Source of the DNA: Osedax frankpressi
Taxonomy: Eukaryota; Annelida; Polychaeta; Sabellida; Siboglinidae
Assembly: GCA_964035775.1 (NCBI GenBank)
Contig: OZ038317.1
Location: 6,470,758 to 6,534,757 of the forward strand
DNA length: 64,000 nucleotides
Reading direction: 5' to 3'
Part shown: positions 24,504 to 35,150 of the stretch, one piece after another
Position numbering within the stretch: position 1 is the first letter of the stretch
Layout of the letters: each line of letters begins with the position of its first letter
The notes under the pieces: generated by a model
Told to the model about the DNA's origin: nothing
Seen by the model: the letters and a program-made list of their open reading frames with translations, nothing else
The model's database searches: none
Position numbers and translations under genes: made by a program

Positions 24504-27500
24504 ATGTCATCAGTATTGGACCAAGATAAAAAGTAACTGATATTTAATATGAATTATAATATGTATTGTATTTGTGCACTATACATATATTTAATATATT
24601 TGATTATTTTATTTCATAATAAATTATTAATATAAAATGGAGCGATATTAAGTGTCACATTTTTATAGTACATATGCAATTATAAGTCAATTTTTACACT
24701 TAATTTATAGAATATACTATTTGTAAATATATACAATAGTAATAAACTATTTGTATGTAAATGTAATAATTAAGCTACCATAACAATATAATAAATAATA
24801 TGGTTTATATATTTACGGTTTATCATATTGTTTTCAATATTGAATATTATATATATTTTTATTTCATCTATTTATTATATATTCACCTAATATAATCTAA
24901 AATATAATGTATTTAGTAATTTTATTTGATAATTTATTTTAATATTTAAGTGCAAAAACTAAAACGAAAATAATTGCATTGATATATTATTATAGGAGGA
25001 AGATCAAACTACCAAAGAGATTGGAAGAAAATTATGTAGACTATGATAAAGATTCACTAATACGTTAGTAAATTAGATAACATTGTAAATCACATGAATA
25101 TATAAATCTATAATAATAATTATTATCAATTATCAAAAGTGTAGGCATTAATATTAAATGATATCAAAATAAAAGATATTCATAATTATGTTTGCAGAAA
25201 AAAAAACAAAGTTAGAATAATTTGCAACCTCCAATATTTAATCAAGGTTTAAATATTGATAACTTAAAAGATTATAATTTAGAAAATTTATCATATTTAT
25301 TTTATAAACGTTTAATTTTATTTTATATATACCATTATATATATTATTAACTCCCTATAAACTATATATATATTTAATAATTTAATTTTTAAGATAAATC
25401 AGATAACGAATATATATCTAATTCAGTTGCAGAAGGCATGGTTGAAGACATTTACAGAGTTAGAATTCATATGTAAATTTACTTACATACTAATATTATA
25501 TATAATAGATTTGTAATGCTTCAATATTAGATTTCTTCTTATATGGATATCATTCGTCTATTTATCCTTACCTTTAATATCTATTGCTTTAATTTGTATT
25601 CATATTTAATGAATAATTGTAATCTAATTTTGATGTTCCCTTTACTATTAATATAGCCATCAATTCTGAATACTAGAGACAATATCTCAGAATTATCATT
25701 ATCATATCATTAAATCATTAATATTATTTGTAAACTTTTAATGAATAATGATTTGTTAGCCTTAACAAATTTACTCTGTATATAATAAAATAAATTATTT
25801 CTAGAGGTTCCCTGAAATGCAGAAAGATCAAATAGAAATTAAGAAAAGGAAAGAAGTTGCCACGGTTATAATGAATTAATTAAAGTAATTAAATTAAAGT
25901 ATTATTCCTTAATTTCCTTTCTAGAAACAAGATTTAGAAACACTAAATAATAACGATAGATTTGATTAAATATTAAATGTATCTATAAATATTTATTTTG
26001 TTTAACCAATTTATTTAACCAATTTATTATACTTTTAGACTTTTAGAACAAGAACTAATACGAAGATGTCATGCTGAAATAATGTATACCATTAAAAATA
26101 AACATAATATAGTTCAGTATGACATTCCAAGTTTTAATTTAAGCCTGCAAGATATAGAGAAAGGAAACATTGAAAGTGTTAGTATAATAGATATTTTTAT
26201 ATTAACATTTATATGTTAACATATAAATAATTTAATATACACTATTATTGTACATGTGTAAAGTCAACATTGATTTATAATATTAATTCAAATATTATTT
26301 TTCATAAGATTAAGCAATTGAAAACTATAAATGGAACTCAAAAACATCTTGCTACAAATATCATGCGTAAGTTAGAGCCAGATATATTTTGGATCTGTTT
26401 TTCTTATCGAGGGAAGGGTTCAAAAGAAATCAGAAAAACAGCATTTATTCGCACCAAGCTCTATTCTATTATATTTGGTTAGAATTAAGTTATATCTTTA
26501 GAATTTTTTAATTAAATCTATTATAATAAGTGGAGCACGAAAAGGTTATTAATATTAGTTATTATATTCTTTATATGATATTGAACACATATTTTGATTA
26601 AGATTATTTTGAGTTTAAAAATTATCAAAAACAATATCCCAGAAACAAATCTATCCACTAAATAGTTTGTACAAACAAATTATATTAATATTCGCCAATT
26701 GTAGAATAGGATAAAAAATCTGGATTTTAAATATTTAGTCTGGCATGTTTTTTATATAGTATTTAATATATAGTTTATAATACAATTTATATTTTTTGTA
26801 AGGAATGAATCATATGAATTATTAATTTGTGAAATTAGAATGTGAAAAGAAAGTTGGAGAACTGGACAAAGTGAAAGGTTAATCAATTAATATATAACTT
26901 TCTTGTAAAATTATGTGCTAAAAAATAAAATTAATATTGAATAATGAATATATTATATATCAGTTTAAATATGATGAAACGGAGAAATACATTACCTCAT
27001 TATATATATTATATAAAATGTATCAAAAATTACGAATGAATGTGTCATATTTTTTGATTATTATATACAATAACTTAATAACTTAATGAAATAAATAATT
27101 TTATTTATTTAAATATAGAACTTGAAAAAAAGGATAAAGTTGAAGAATTAGAAGGTTAATATTAAATAATATATTACGAGAACAAAGTTATTATATATTC
27201 TTGATATATATATCATCTAAATAGTATATTACTTACTATAATATACAAATTATATATTCCTAATAAGAATATTCCTACTTTTCAATATCATATGCCTCCA
27301 AACATGAAATCAACGGTAGCAATTTGTTAATGATGTAATCCTAATTACTAGTTTATGTAAGACATTTACATTTATACATGAATGTAATTAATTAGTAAAC
27401 TCACAAATTTTTATTTTTAGATATATTATTATAGAATATATTATTACTTAATATCCAATATATTATATTTTTATAAATATATATTATAATTTTAAATATT

Positions 27501-27873
27501 ATCTAATAAAATTGTTAAATAATTATTAATCATGTTAACCAATTATACATGCTTATAGGCATAATAGGCCTGGTTTATATGTCCGGAATAAATATATTGA
27601 ATTCTTACTAATCATTTTATTTATTGCAGAAACAATATGAACTATTGAAAGTGACAGCTCACCAGGTTAATATTACAAATGTATATTAAAAATAAGTCAA
27701 ACAATATTTAAATATATCTGTAAAGCAATTCACTAATATGTATATTTAATTGGTTGAAGAATTATAATATAATTAGTAACCTGCTTATATTACAATATTT
27801 ATAAAATAATGTTTGCATAATTTCTATTATACTACAAAATTAATTTGCAGACACTGACAATTCGCAAGAGTAG
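24504..27873 (+). CDS. transposon-borne multi-exon gene, DUF4806-like
   Basis: Exons joined by phase: 24504-24532 (MSSVLDQDK), 24996-25063, 25394-25458, 25805-25864, then 26047-26177, 26309-26477, 26839-26877, 27119-27154 and a last exon ending either TGA 27640 or TAG 27873. The first part reads KRKIKLPKRLEENYVDYD, SVAEGMVEDIYR, FPEMQKDQIEIKKRK. The central part reads LIRRCHAEIMYTIKNKH, then LATNIMRKLEPDIFWICFSY, RGKGSKEIRKTAF, whose spacing of hydrophobics, Gly-Lys-Gly and terminal Phe recalls DUF4806 domains that accompany such transposases. The end is a Lys/Glu coiled coil with three symmetrical phase-1 mini-exons. The junction between 25864 and 26047 does not match in phase, so a small exon or break is missing. 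It is probably a DNA-binding or regulatory partner of the transposase; DUF4806 membership is tentative. Confidence 0.55.
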
Positions 27874-28326
27874 AATAGCATCAAATCACCCATCATCATC
27901 ACATGTGTATTTTTATTTGTTACTATTTTTGAATTAAATTTTAAATAAAAATATTCATAATAATCTTATTTTACTGATAAAACAATCATGAAAATATATT
28001 ATTAATAACATAATATTTTCAATGTATTTTAAATTGTAACCAAATTATCCATAACAATTAATATAATTTTAAATTAAAATTCCAAATTGTAACTGATTAT
28101 TCCGGAATAATTTATTACAATTTGAAATTTTAATTCCGGAAATTAATTTCAAAATTGTAACCAATTATTTCGGAATAATTGATTACAATTTGGAATTTTA
28201 ATTGTAGAAATAATGTTCCAAATAGTAACAAAAAAAAGTGTTCACGTTTTTGTGCAGACATTTCCGGAATATTTTTTCCAAATTGTTCCGGAATATTCCA
28301 AATAAAATGTTTACTGGGAGATATAC

Positions 28327-28444
28327 TATGCGTTCCATACAGTAAGCGATTTTCTGTATATATTGTAATATCTATTCTTCTATCGTATATATTAATAAGT
28401 CTAGACTGAACTGACTGCGTTGTCGATCGAGAATTGGACGACAT
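28327..28444 (-). CDS. exon-like segment with start codon, unassigned
   Basis: A GC-richer minus-strand frame begins ATG at 28444 and reads MSSNSRSTTQSVQSRLINIY, DRRIDITIYTENRLLYGTH, reaching a possible donor (GTATAT) at 28326; an alternative donor GTATGG lies at 28340. The transposon end begins 8 bp beyond the first donor, so the element sits in, or just inside, the following intron or exon. The start codon lies in a 12-bp palindrome (CGACATATGTCG) whose other half gives an ATG on the + strand. No family recognised and no next exon confirmed. Confidence 0.4.
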
Positions 28445-28865
28445 ATGTCGACCGGTTTGATAAGTATTGTATTTAATAATATTCTAATTTGAAATTAATA
28501 TATTTAATACTAGTTAATTTATATTTTATAACTAAATGTTATGTATAACTTAATTAATATATACTAATTACACTCTAATTTACAAATAATTGAAATATAT
28601 AATTTATATAATATTACAATTTTATCATAACATTTTTAATTTAATAATATATTTAATTAATTTAGAATTGGACATAACATATGGTATTAACATAAACTTA
28701 ATTGTATATTTAAATAATTAATGTTGTTATATATTTATTTATATAAATATCACTTTATACTATAAGTGTATAGTAATATTAATTGCTGGGAAGAATAATA
28801 TTCAAATAGTTTAATATTTATTTACCAATAATATTGGTAAATAACAATATCTTTGATTTTTACAG

Positions 28866-29031
28866 AAAAAAACAAACAATTTTGATTTTAAAGTTTTATC
28901 GAAAATCGGGCAAACTCCAGCAGCCTGGAATATTATTTTTCGTCAACCCAAATCAAGTTCGCCGAAAATCGCCGCTAACGACTCTTATTGGGATATTGCT
29001 AAATATATAGTTCGCCGAAAAGAAAATACGA
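28866..29031 (+). CDS. unassigned internal exon-like segment
   Basis: Follows a good acceptor (TTTTTACAG) and ends at a donor (GTATAT at 29032). Open in phase 0 for 55 codons: KKTNNFDFKVLSKIGQTPAA, WNIIFRQPKSSSPKIAANDS, YWDIAKYIVRRKENT. Composition and splice signals support a real exon. A possible first exon is the + strand ATG at 28445 (MSTGLISI then GTATTT), which matches in phase, but no further exon was found downstream before the CArG array. No family recognised. Confidence 0.4.
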
Positions 29032-29039
29032 GTATATAT

Positions 29040-29440
29040 ATTACAAGAATTGACCATATATGGCAATATAAATATAATTGACCATATATGGTAATATATA
29101 AATAATTTACCATATATGGTAATATATATATATAATTTACAATACATGGTAATATATAAATAATTTACCATATATGGTAATATATAATTGACCATATTTG
29201 GTATTGTATATAATTTACAATATATGATAATATATGCATAATTTACTCTATTTACCATATTTGGTATAATTGACCATATTTGGTAATATATATTTAATTC
29301 ATCATTTATAGTAATATATATTCAATTATCCATGTACTTTAATATAAATATATAATATACCATATATGGTAATATAAATATTTACCATATATGGTGATAT
29401 ATATTTAATTTACGATTTATGGTAATATATATGCAATTTG
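29040..29440. repeat. imperfect tandem array carrying CArG-box words
   Basis: A degenerate roughly 28-bp unit (TAATTTACCATATATGGTAA) repeated about fourteen times. Nine copies contain a perfect CC(A/T)6GG word: CCATATATGG at 29054, 29082, 29110, 29168, 29360 and 29385, and CCATATTTGG at 29192, 29255 and 29274. CC(A/T)6GG is the binding site of MADS-box factors such as SRF. A (TA)n run follows at 29551-29600. Confidence 0.85.
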
Positions 29441-29550
29441 CCAAGTATTGTAATATATATATAGTATATATAATATATTATTTTGATATTATTTGTATTA
29501 GTTATCATATATATATAAAATATATATATTATATATTATTAAATAATATA

Positions 29551-29603
<53 letters not shown>

Positions 29604-29746
29604 AATTGTAATATATATAATCAATAATTAATAACATTAATATATTTATTGAATTGGTTGGTATATTCACCTCGGATATCATACTAGTTCAATTGGGAGT
29701 CGTAGTGGGTGGAGGGTTTTGAATTGGGAATGGGAATAGGTTAGGC

Positions 29747-32730
29747 TTAGGGTTTTGTATTGGGGTTGGTAGTTCGCGAAATGGTAGGTATGTCGGTTAG
29801 GGTGGTTATTTGCGATGTGTTGGGCGTAGTCCTAGATGTGGTGATAGTCGTGGTACTTGGTGCGGGAACGGGTGTTACTATTGACCTCTGCGCGGTATTA
29901 CATATGCCGGAGGTTATATTGGTAGTTACGATTACATCGGTGTATGTTATGTTGGTCGTGGTATTTTGCGTATTAGTGGATATTCTGGTAGTTGAAATGG
30001 TAGGGGTGGTAATGAAATTCCTAGCTGTCATCGTGTTCGATATAGAGATGCTAGGTGTGTGTTCCACGTGAATGCCGAGTGTATTGGTGGTGATTGGCAA
30101 ATTCGTTATAGTAGGTGTGACATTACGAGTTAACGCGTTCTCGGTTCTCGTCAAATCTCGTCCATTTTCTTCGTATCTCTGACCACCATTTTCTTCCGTT
30201 ACCTGGAGCCCCATACCCAGGGAAGAAGCGTTATTGTGCCTAATTACATCTTCTAGATACCTATTGACGCGAGAAGCGTTATCGCGGTCTGATAACTGCC
30301 GTTCTAGCTGGTTTACACTGGTGATAGGCGTGGCTACGACCGGTCTGGTTACGCCCTTCGACGAACTCGATTTCGAGTTGCTGGTTGAGATGATCGGCTC
30401 TGAACTGGGTTTACAATGCTTTATTGTCTGGAAGAATTAAGTAGCGTTTTATTTGATATGCTTTTATATGTTTTGTATACAGTGTATATAATATAGTATA
30501 GAAGGTAAATATCATAATGTTGCTGTATTATATATACATTAATATTAACCAGGTTAACTTTGTGTTGGCATTTATATTTCTTTCTTCTATTGACGCTACC
30601 ATCTTGGCTTATGGCAGTCTGATTATGTAGTAGTTTATGGTTTCAATGTAATTGTGAATCAGCAGGTAATAAATCATACATATAGGTATTAATAGTAATT
30701 TTACCTTTAAAGGTCGTTGACCTCTGCAAACATTACATATATATTGAGCTGGATTACAAAACGATTTATTATATTCATTTATACTTATAACGGTTTGAAT
30801 AACCCTGAATATGTTTACTTAATATAATTTATATTTCGAAATAATAAACATAACACAACACCACAATTAATTCTTATTGTTCTAATTATAAATAATTTTT
30901 AAAATAAATTGTTTATTGGACCAAATGAATAACCTTAACAATTAATAAAATACTTATGTTACCAAATGAATATGCAGTTTTAATTGTATTAACAAACATC
31001 TTGGGAATCTGTCCATAGAAACATATTAACGGATATATTTTTCTAGTTGGTAAATTATAAAAATTATGATTGGAGGATAAGACAAAGTTCAATGTTATTT
31101 TATAGTCGCTAATGTTCAAGTTATTTTATAGTCGCTAATGTTCAAGTTATTTTATAGTCGCTAATGTTCAAGTTATTTTATAGTCGCTAATGTTCAAGTT
31201 ATTTTATAGTCTCTAATGTTCAAGTTATTTTATAGTCGCTAATGTTCAAGTTATTTTATAGTCGCTAATGTTCAAGTTATTTTATAGTCGCTAATGTTCA
31301 AGTTATTTTATAGTCGCTAATGTTCAAGTTATTTTATAGTCGCTAATGTTCAAGTTATTTTATAGTCGCTAATGTTCAAGTTATTTTATAGTCGCTAATG
31401 TTCAAGTTATTTTATAGTCGCTAATGTTCAAGTTATTTTATAGTCGCTAATGTTCAAGTTATTTTATAGTCGCTAATGTTCAAGTTATTTTATAGTCGCT
31501 AATGTTCAAGTTATTTTATAGTCGCTAATGTTCAAGTTATTTTATAGTCGCTAATGTTCAAGTTATTTAGTTCACATCTACTAATAAAAAGTAGGTACGT
31601 CAAGGTAATTTAATAGATTGCATACCTTATCATCATTTGTTAAATTTGATATACTAATATTTTTTTTATCCGTATTTGTGATAAATTCTTATTTGATCAA
31701 TTTCAGAAGAACGTTTATAACTAGTATCATTAATGATAATTTATCTTTTTGAGGTTCATTAAAATAATTGGTTATTATGGTTGCAATTATCAAACTTTGC
31801 GATTTTCTGATATAAATATCAATAATATCCTAGATAGTAATACTGTAGTACATGTAATATATAACAATTACTAACGGTCCATTATTCTTTCCACCATTCC
31901 ATTAACTTCACCAACTAGTCTTTCCTGAGATACAGTCATTATGTCAGCCTATGTCAAATATCATATGTTTATGTTGTATCGAATATATCTAAAACGTATT
32001 AACTTTATATAAAGGATTTATTTGTGTTTGTATTTATTAAATCGGTAATTGTGAAATTATTATTTTCTTAGCTATTTCCCATAGGTGTATAGTATGTAAT
32101 AATGTATAGTATATACTATACTATATATATCAATGTATAGTTAAATATCGTATAATATTATTATTATTATTAAAGAATAAACAATGGATACTTATGAAGT
32201 ATATTCCTTTATACATATATGTAGAATGCGATAAGAAGAAAATAGTTAATACAAATAGTATTAGAAAATATGAATAGTAAGCCCAAATAAATTAAAAAAA
32301 TCAAAATAAATTAATTATTTATTTAGCATTTTGTTAGCAACGCAGAAATTTTAATAGTATAATATCATTTTTAATATTATTGTAATATCAATATTTTTTG
32401 TTTTGCTCTTTTCAACATTTGTTAATTTATCATTTTCTTATTATCTTATTAATTGTAATGTTATTATTCACATTTATCGGTAGAGTTATCCTCTTCAGTT
32501 ATAATGAAGCAGTCAATAATATCACTATTAGAATATCACTATAAGTGTTTAATTGATAGTCAATAACACCTTTCTGAACTATATTTTCATCTATATAAAT
32601 ATACCTCTTGCGAATTTGACCCGTTTAAAATGGCCGCTGCCGATACGAGATCGTCTATAGATGTTTCTGTTATAGAATCAGAGGAATCAGAATTTCTGAT
32701 TGAGGTTCTTGGATTTCTTTCTTCCGACAT
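29747..32730 (-). CDS. Ser/Thr-rich protein of 293 residues, unrecognised
   Basis: Four exons join in phase on the minus strand: 32730-32605 (ATG, 42 codons), 31924-31876, 30607-30559 and 30404-29747 (TAA). The N-terminus reads MSEERNPRTSIRNSDSSDSI then IDDLVSAAAILNGS; exons 2 and 3 give ERLVGEVNGMVERIMD and KMVASIEERNINANT; exon 4 has a mixed-charge part (NQLERQLSDRDNASRVNRYL, EDVIRHNN) followed by about 130 residues dominated by Thr, Ser, Ile, Asn and Pro (TPTISTTRISTNTQNTTTNI), ending ISRTTNPNTKP. There is no signal peptide or membrane segment; the Thr-rich tail is probably disordered. Exon 4 is much GC-richer than its flanks. Phase agreement at three junctions and clean splice signals support the model. 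Function is unknown. A frame on the opposite strand of exon 4 is a shadow. Confidence 0.6.
31088..31566. repeat. 26-bp minisatellite in an intron
   Basis: About eighteen head-to-tail copies of a 26-bp unit containing TTTTATAGTCGCTAATGTTC, almost all identical; one copy near 31210 has TCTCTAATG. It lies in the intron between exons 2 and 3 of the Ser/Thr-rich gene. The near-identity implies recent expansion. Confidence 0.95.
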
Positions 32731-35150
32731 GAAATAAATTTTAAATAATATAAATCAGCTATTTAATGATTTAAATATTATTTTATAATTTAATAAATTA
32801 AATTTAATAATTTAATAAATTTAATTTAATAATAATGCGTTTTTATAATTTTTTAATTTCAATATAATTTGTAATTAAATATATATCTTATTACAAAAAT
32901 AACCAAATAAAACGAAATAATTAATTCATTATTATATATTATTATAAAAATTGGAAAATAATATAAATATAAAAACTATGCAATATATACACTAGATATG
33001 AATATGTATTTTAAATAATTAATACAAATCTATAAGCCTTGCTAAAAATATAAAGTAATAATTTCAAGAATGTATGATGTGTTATATATCATATGCATAC
33101 TAATATTGAATACATGAATAACAATAAAAGCCTAACTTATGTTATATTATAATTTAACAATAAATCGAATAGTATATAGTATCCATTATAAATTGAGTTA
33201 TAGCATATACTAATTTGAATGCATATATATACTTGTATAAAAGTTATAAATATTATAATATATTAAAGATCAATTACTGAGCCATAAACATTAGTCTTTT
33301 TACGAGCAATCAATTCAATTGCAATGTTTACAATATATTTTATTGACAAGAGCTGGTTAACAAATGAATTATTTTTTGTTATAATGATAATGTTATTTTA
33401 CATAAGAATATGAGTGTTATGTGTAATTTGTGAAATTATCAATGTATAATGTACAAAATTCAATATATATAAATTATTTATAGATTTAATGATTGAATTG
33501 ATTTATATTTATTTATAACATTTATAAATTTATTTACAGTATATTTATTTTAACATAAACATTTCATATATCGATAATTACTTTGTAATCTTAGATAATA
33601 TCAAATATTTCTGACATATCAATAACATAATAAAATGAACCTATAAGCTAATATGATATAGGTTACGCTATTATAGGCATGTATTGTAGTCAGTTATCGT
33701 AAATGTAAATATGTCAATTGCTATAATTTGATATATTCATATTTGTATTCTAGTAGCGTATTATTTATTCACAGCTATTGCAGCATAATGTCGTATAGAT
33801 TGTGAATATTATTGTAATTATAACAATGCACAACCACACAATAATGATGAATTGGCGTAATCCTGGTAAGATGTAAGTTAATAAATATTTGATAACACTT
33901 GTCAAGTCTTGATAGTATAAATGTATTAAATAAGATTTGGAAAAAGTTTTTTTTTATTTTTCTTTCTTCAATTCTATATTTATGTTAATAAAAAGTTCTG
34001 TTGAAAGTTACTTTCATTAATATATTTCTATACGTTTATGCTAAATTCGTATCGTAAATAATAAACATAAAAGTTGTAAACCATCGCCCAATTAAAAGTT
34101 GATATCGGAATTATAAAGCGGTTAAATATAGTAAGAAATGATAGGAATCAAGAAAACGCCTATTTATGAAATAATGTGAAAAGTAATATTTAAATTGTGG
34201 ATCCTATAAAAACGTTTGGAAATGTTGAGGATAAATGAGGTAAAGTGTGTAGCTCGAATTTCAATTGTTTAGTGGGGATGCTAAATTGTTTACATTCTGA
34301 AACACAGTTTCTTAGGTAACAGGTGAAGTAATCAACTATTTAAAAATAAAGATATGTGAACTAGCTAGATGATTCATTTAAGTACCTTATTAGTATATAG
34401 TATACATAAGTTAACGTATGTTATCAGTGAGATCAGATGATAATTACATTATGATTAGTTCACTTATAAATGAAATTTTCTTCTAAGTATGTTTGAAAAC
34501 AGAATATAAAATCTGGACAAAATGAATATAAATATTAATTAGAGTAATATTATTTACAATAAATTTATATTTAAGATATAAACGTTAGTTTTAGTAACTA
34601 AATCACATTAAACTAGCAATTAGTATTGTTTACAGTATTGTGTAATCAAGTGAAATGCTTTTGCTTTCCTGTCTCACCAATATTTGAAATTATATTACAT
34701 GTAGCTAAATAAGGTCTGATAAAATACCCTTGATTTATTTATTTAATATATGACATTAATTATTGTGATATGTTGACTAAATCAATATTTAATAATAATT
34801 TAACATGTTCTAATTCCTTTTTTATTAATTTATTTTAGAAAATAGATAAATTTATATACAGTTATAAAATGTTAATAGTTATATCAAATTAATATAATAT
34901 AAATTAACATTATCAGATATAATGAATATAATAATAATTATATAATATTTATATATAAAAAATAGAAATTTAGTAATATGATTAAATATTTATGTATTAT
35001 CAAATAATTCATCGATATAAAACAATTAATAATAAATAGCATAACAGATATACAATCAATATTAACACATTGTGTGTTATTTGAAATATTTAATCGATAT
35101 AAATAAGATTACATCTGAATAATAGATGTGTAGAATATCTTAAACATCAA
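32731..35150. other. AT-rich intergenic region, nothing recognised
   Basis: Between the Ser/Thr-rich gene (start at 32730, minus) and the 3' end of CCDC137 (35151, minus). A slightly GC-richer stretch at 34080-34330 has no coherent frame. No repeats of note. Confidence 0.5.

Larger units (their letters stand above)
21858..28318. mobile_element. 6.46-kb DNA transposon, CACTA/EnSpm-like, two genes
   Basis: The left end reads CCCAGCAAACAAAATTTGG (21858) and the right end is its inverse with minor changes, ending TGTTTACTGGG (28318). Both flanks show AG next to the ends, compatible with a 2-bp target duplication. Both subterminal regions (about 21870-22140 and 28080-28310) are packed with AATTTGGAA / TTCCAAATTG / TTCCGGAATA words in both orientations, typical of transposase-binding repeats. 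Inside are a transposase on the minus strand (22390-23400) and a multi-exon gene on the plus strand (24504-27873), head to head. The superfamily is assigned by transposase wording (PLDYMH-like and KATEFR-like motifs), with moderate certainty. Confidence 0.75.

Noticed and set aside
25925-25969. KQDLETLNNNDRFD as an extra exon of the transposon gene
   Set aside because: Good acceptor and phase, but it ends in TAA with no donor, so it can only be an alternative end.
29760-30440. Plus-strand frames of 103 and 68 codons
   Set aside because: Antisense shadows of exon 4 of the Ser/Thr-rich gene, whose minus-strand frame is longer and splices in phase.
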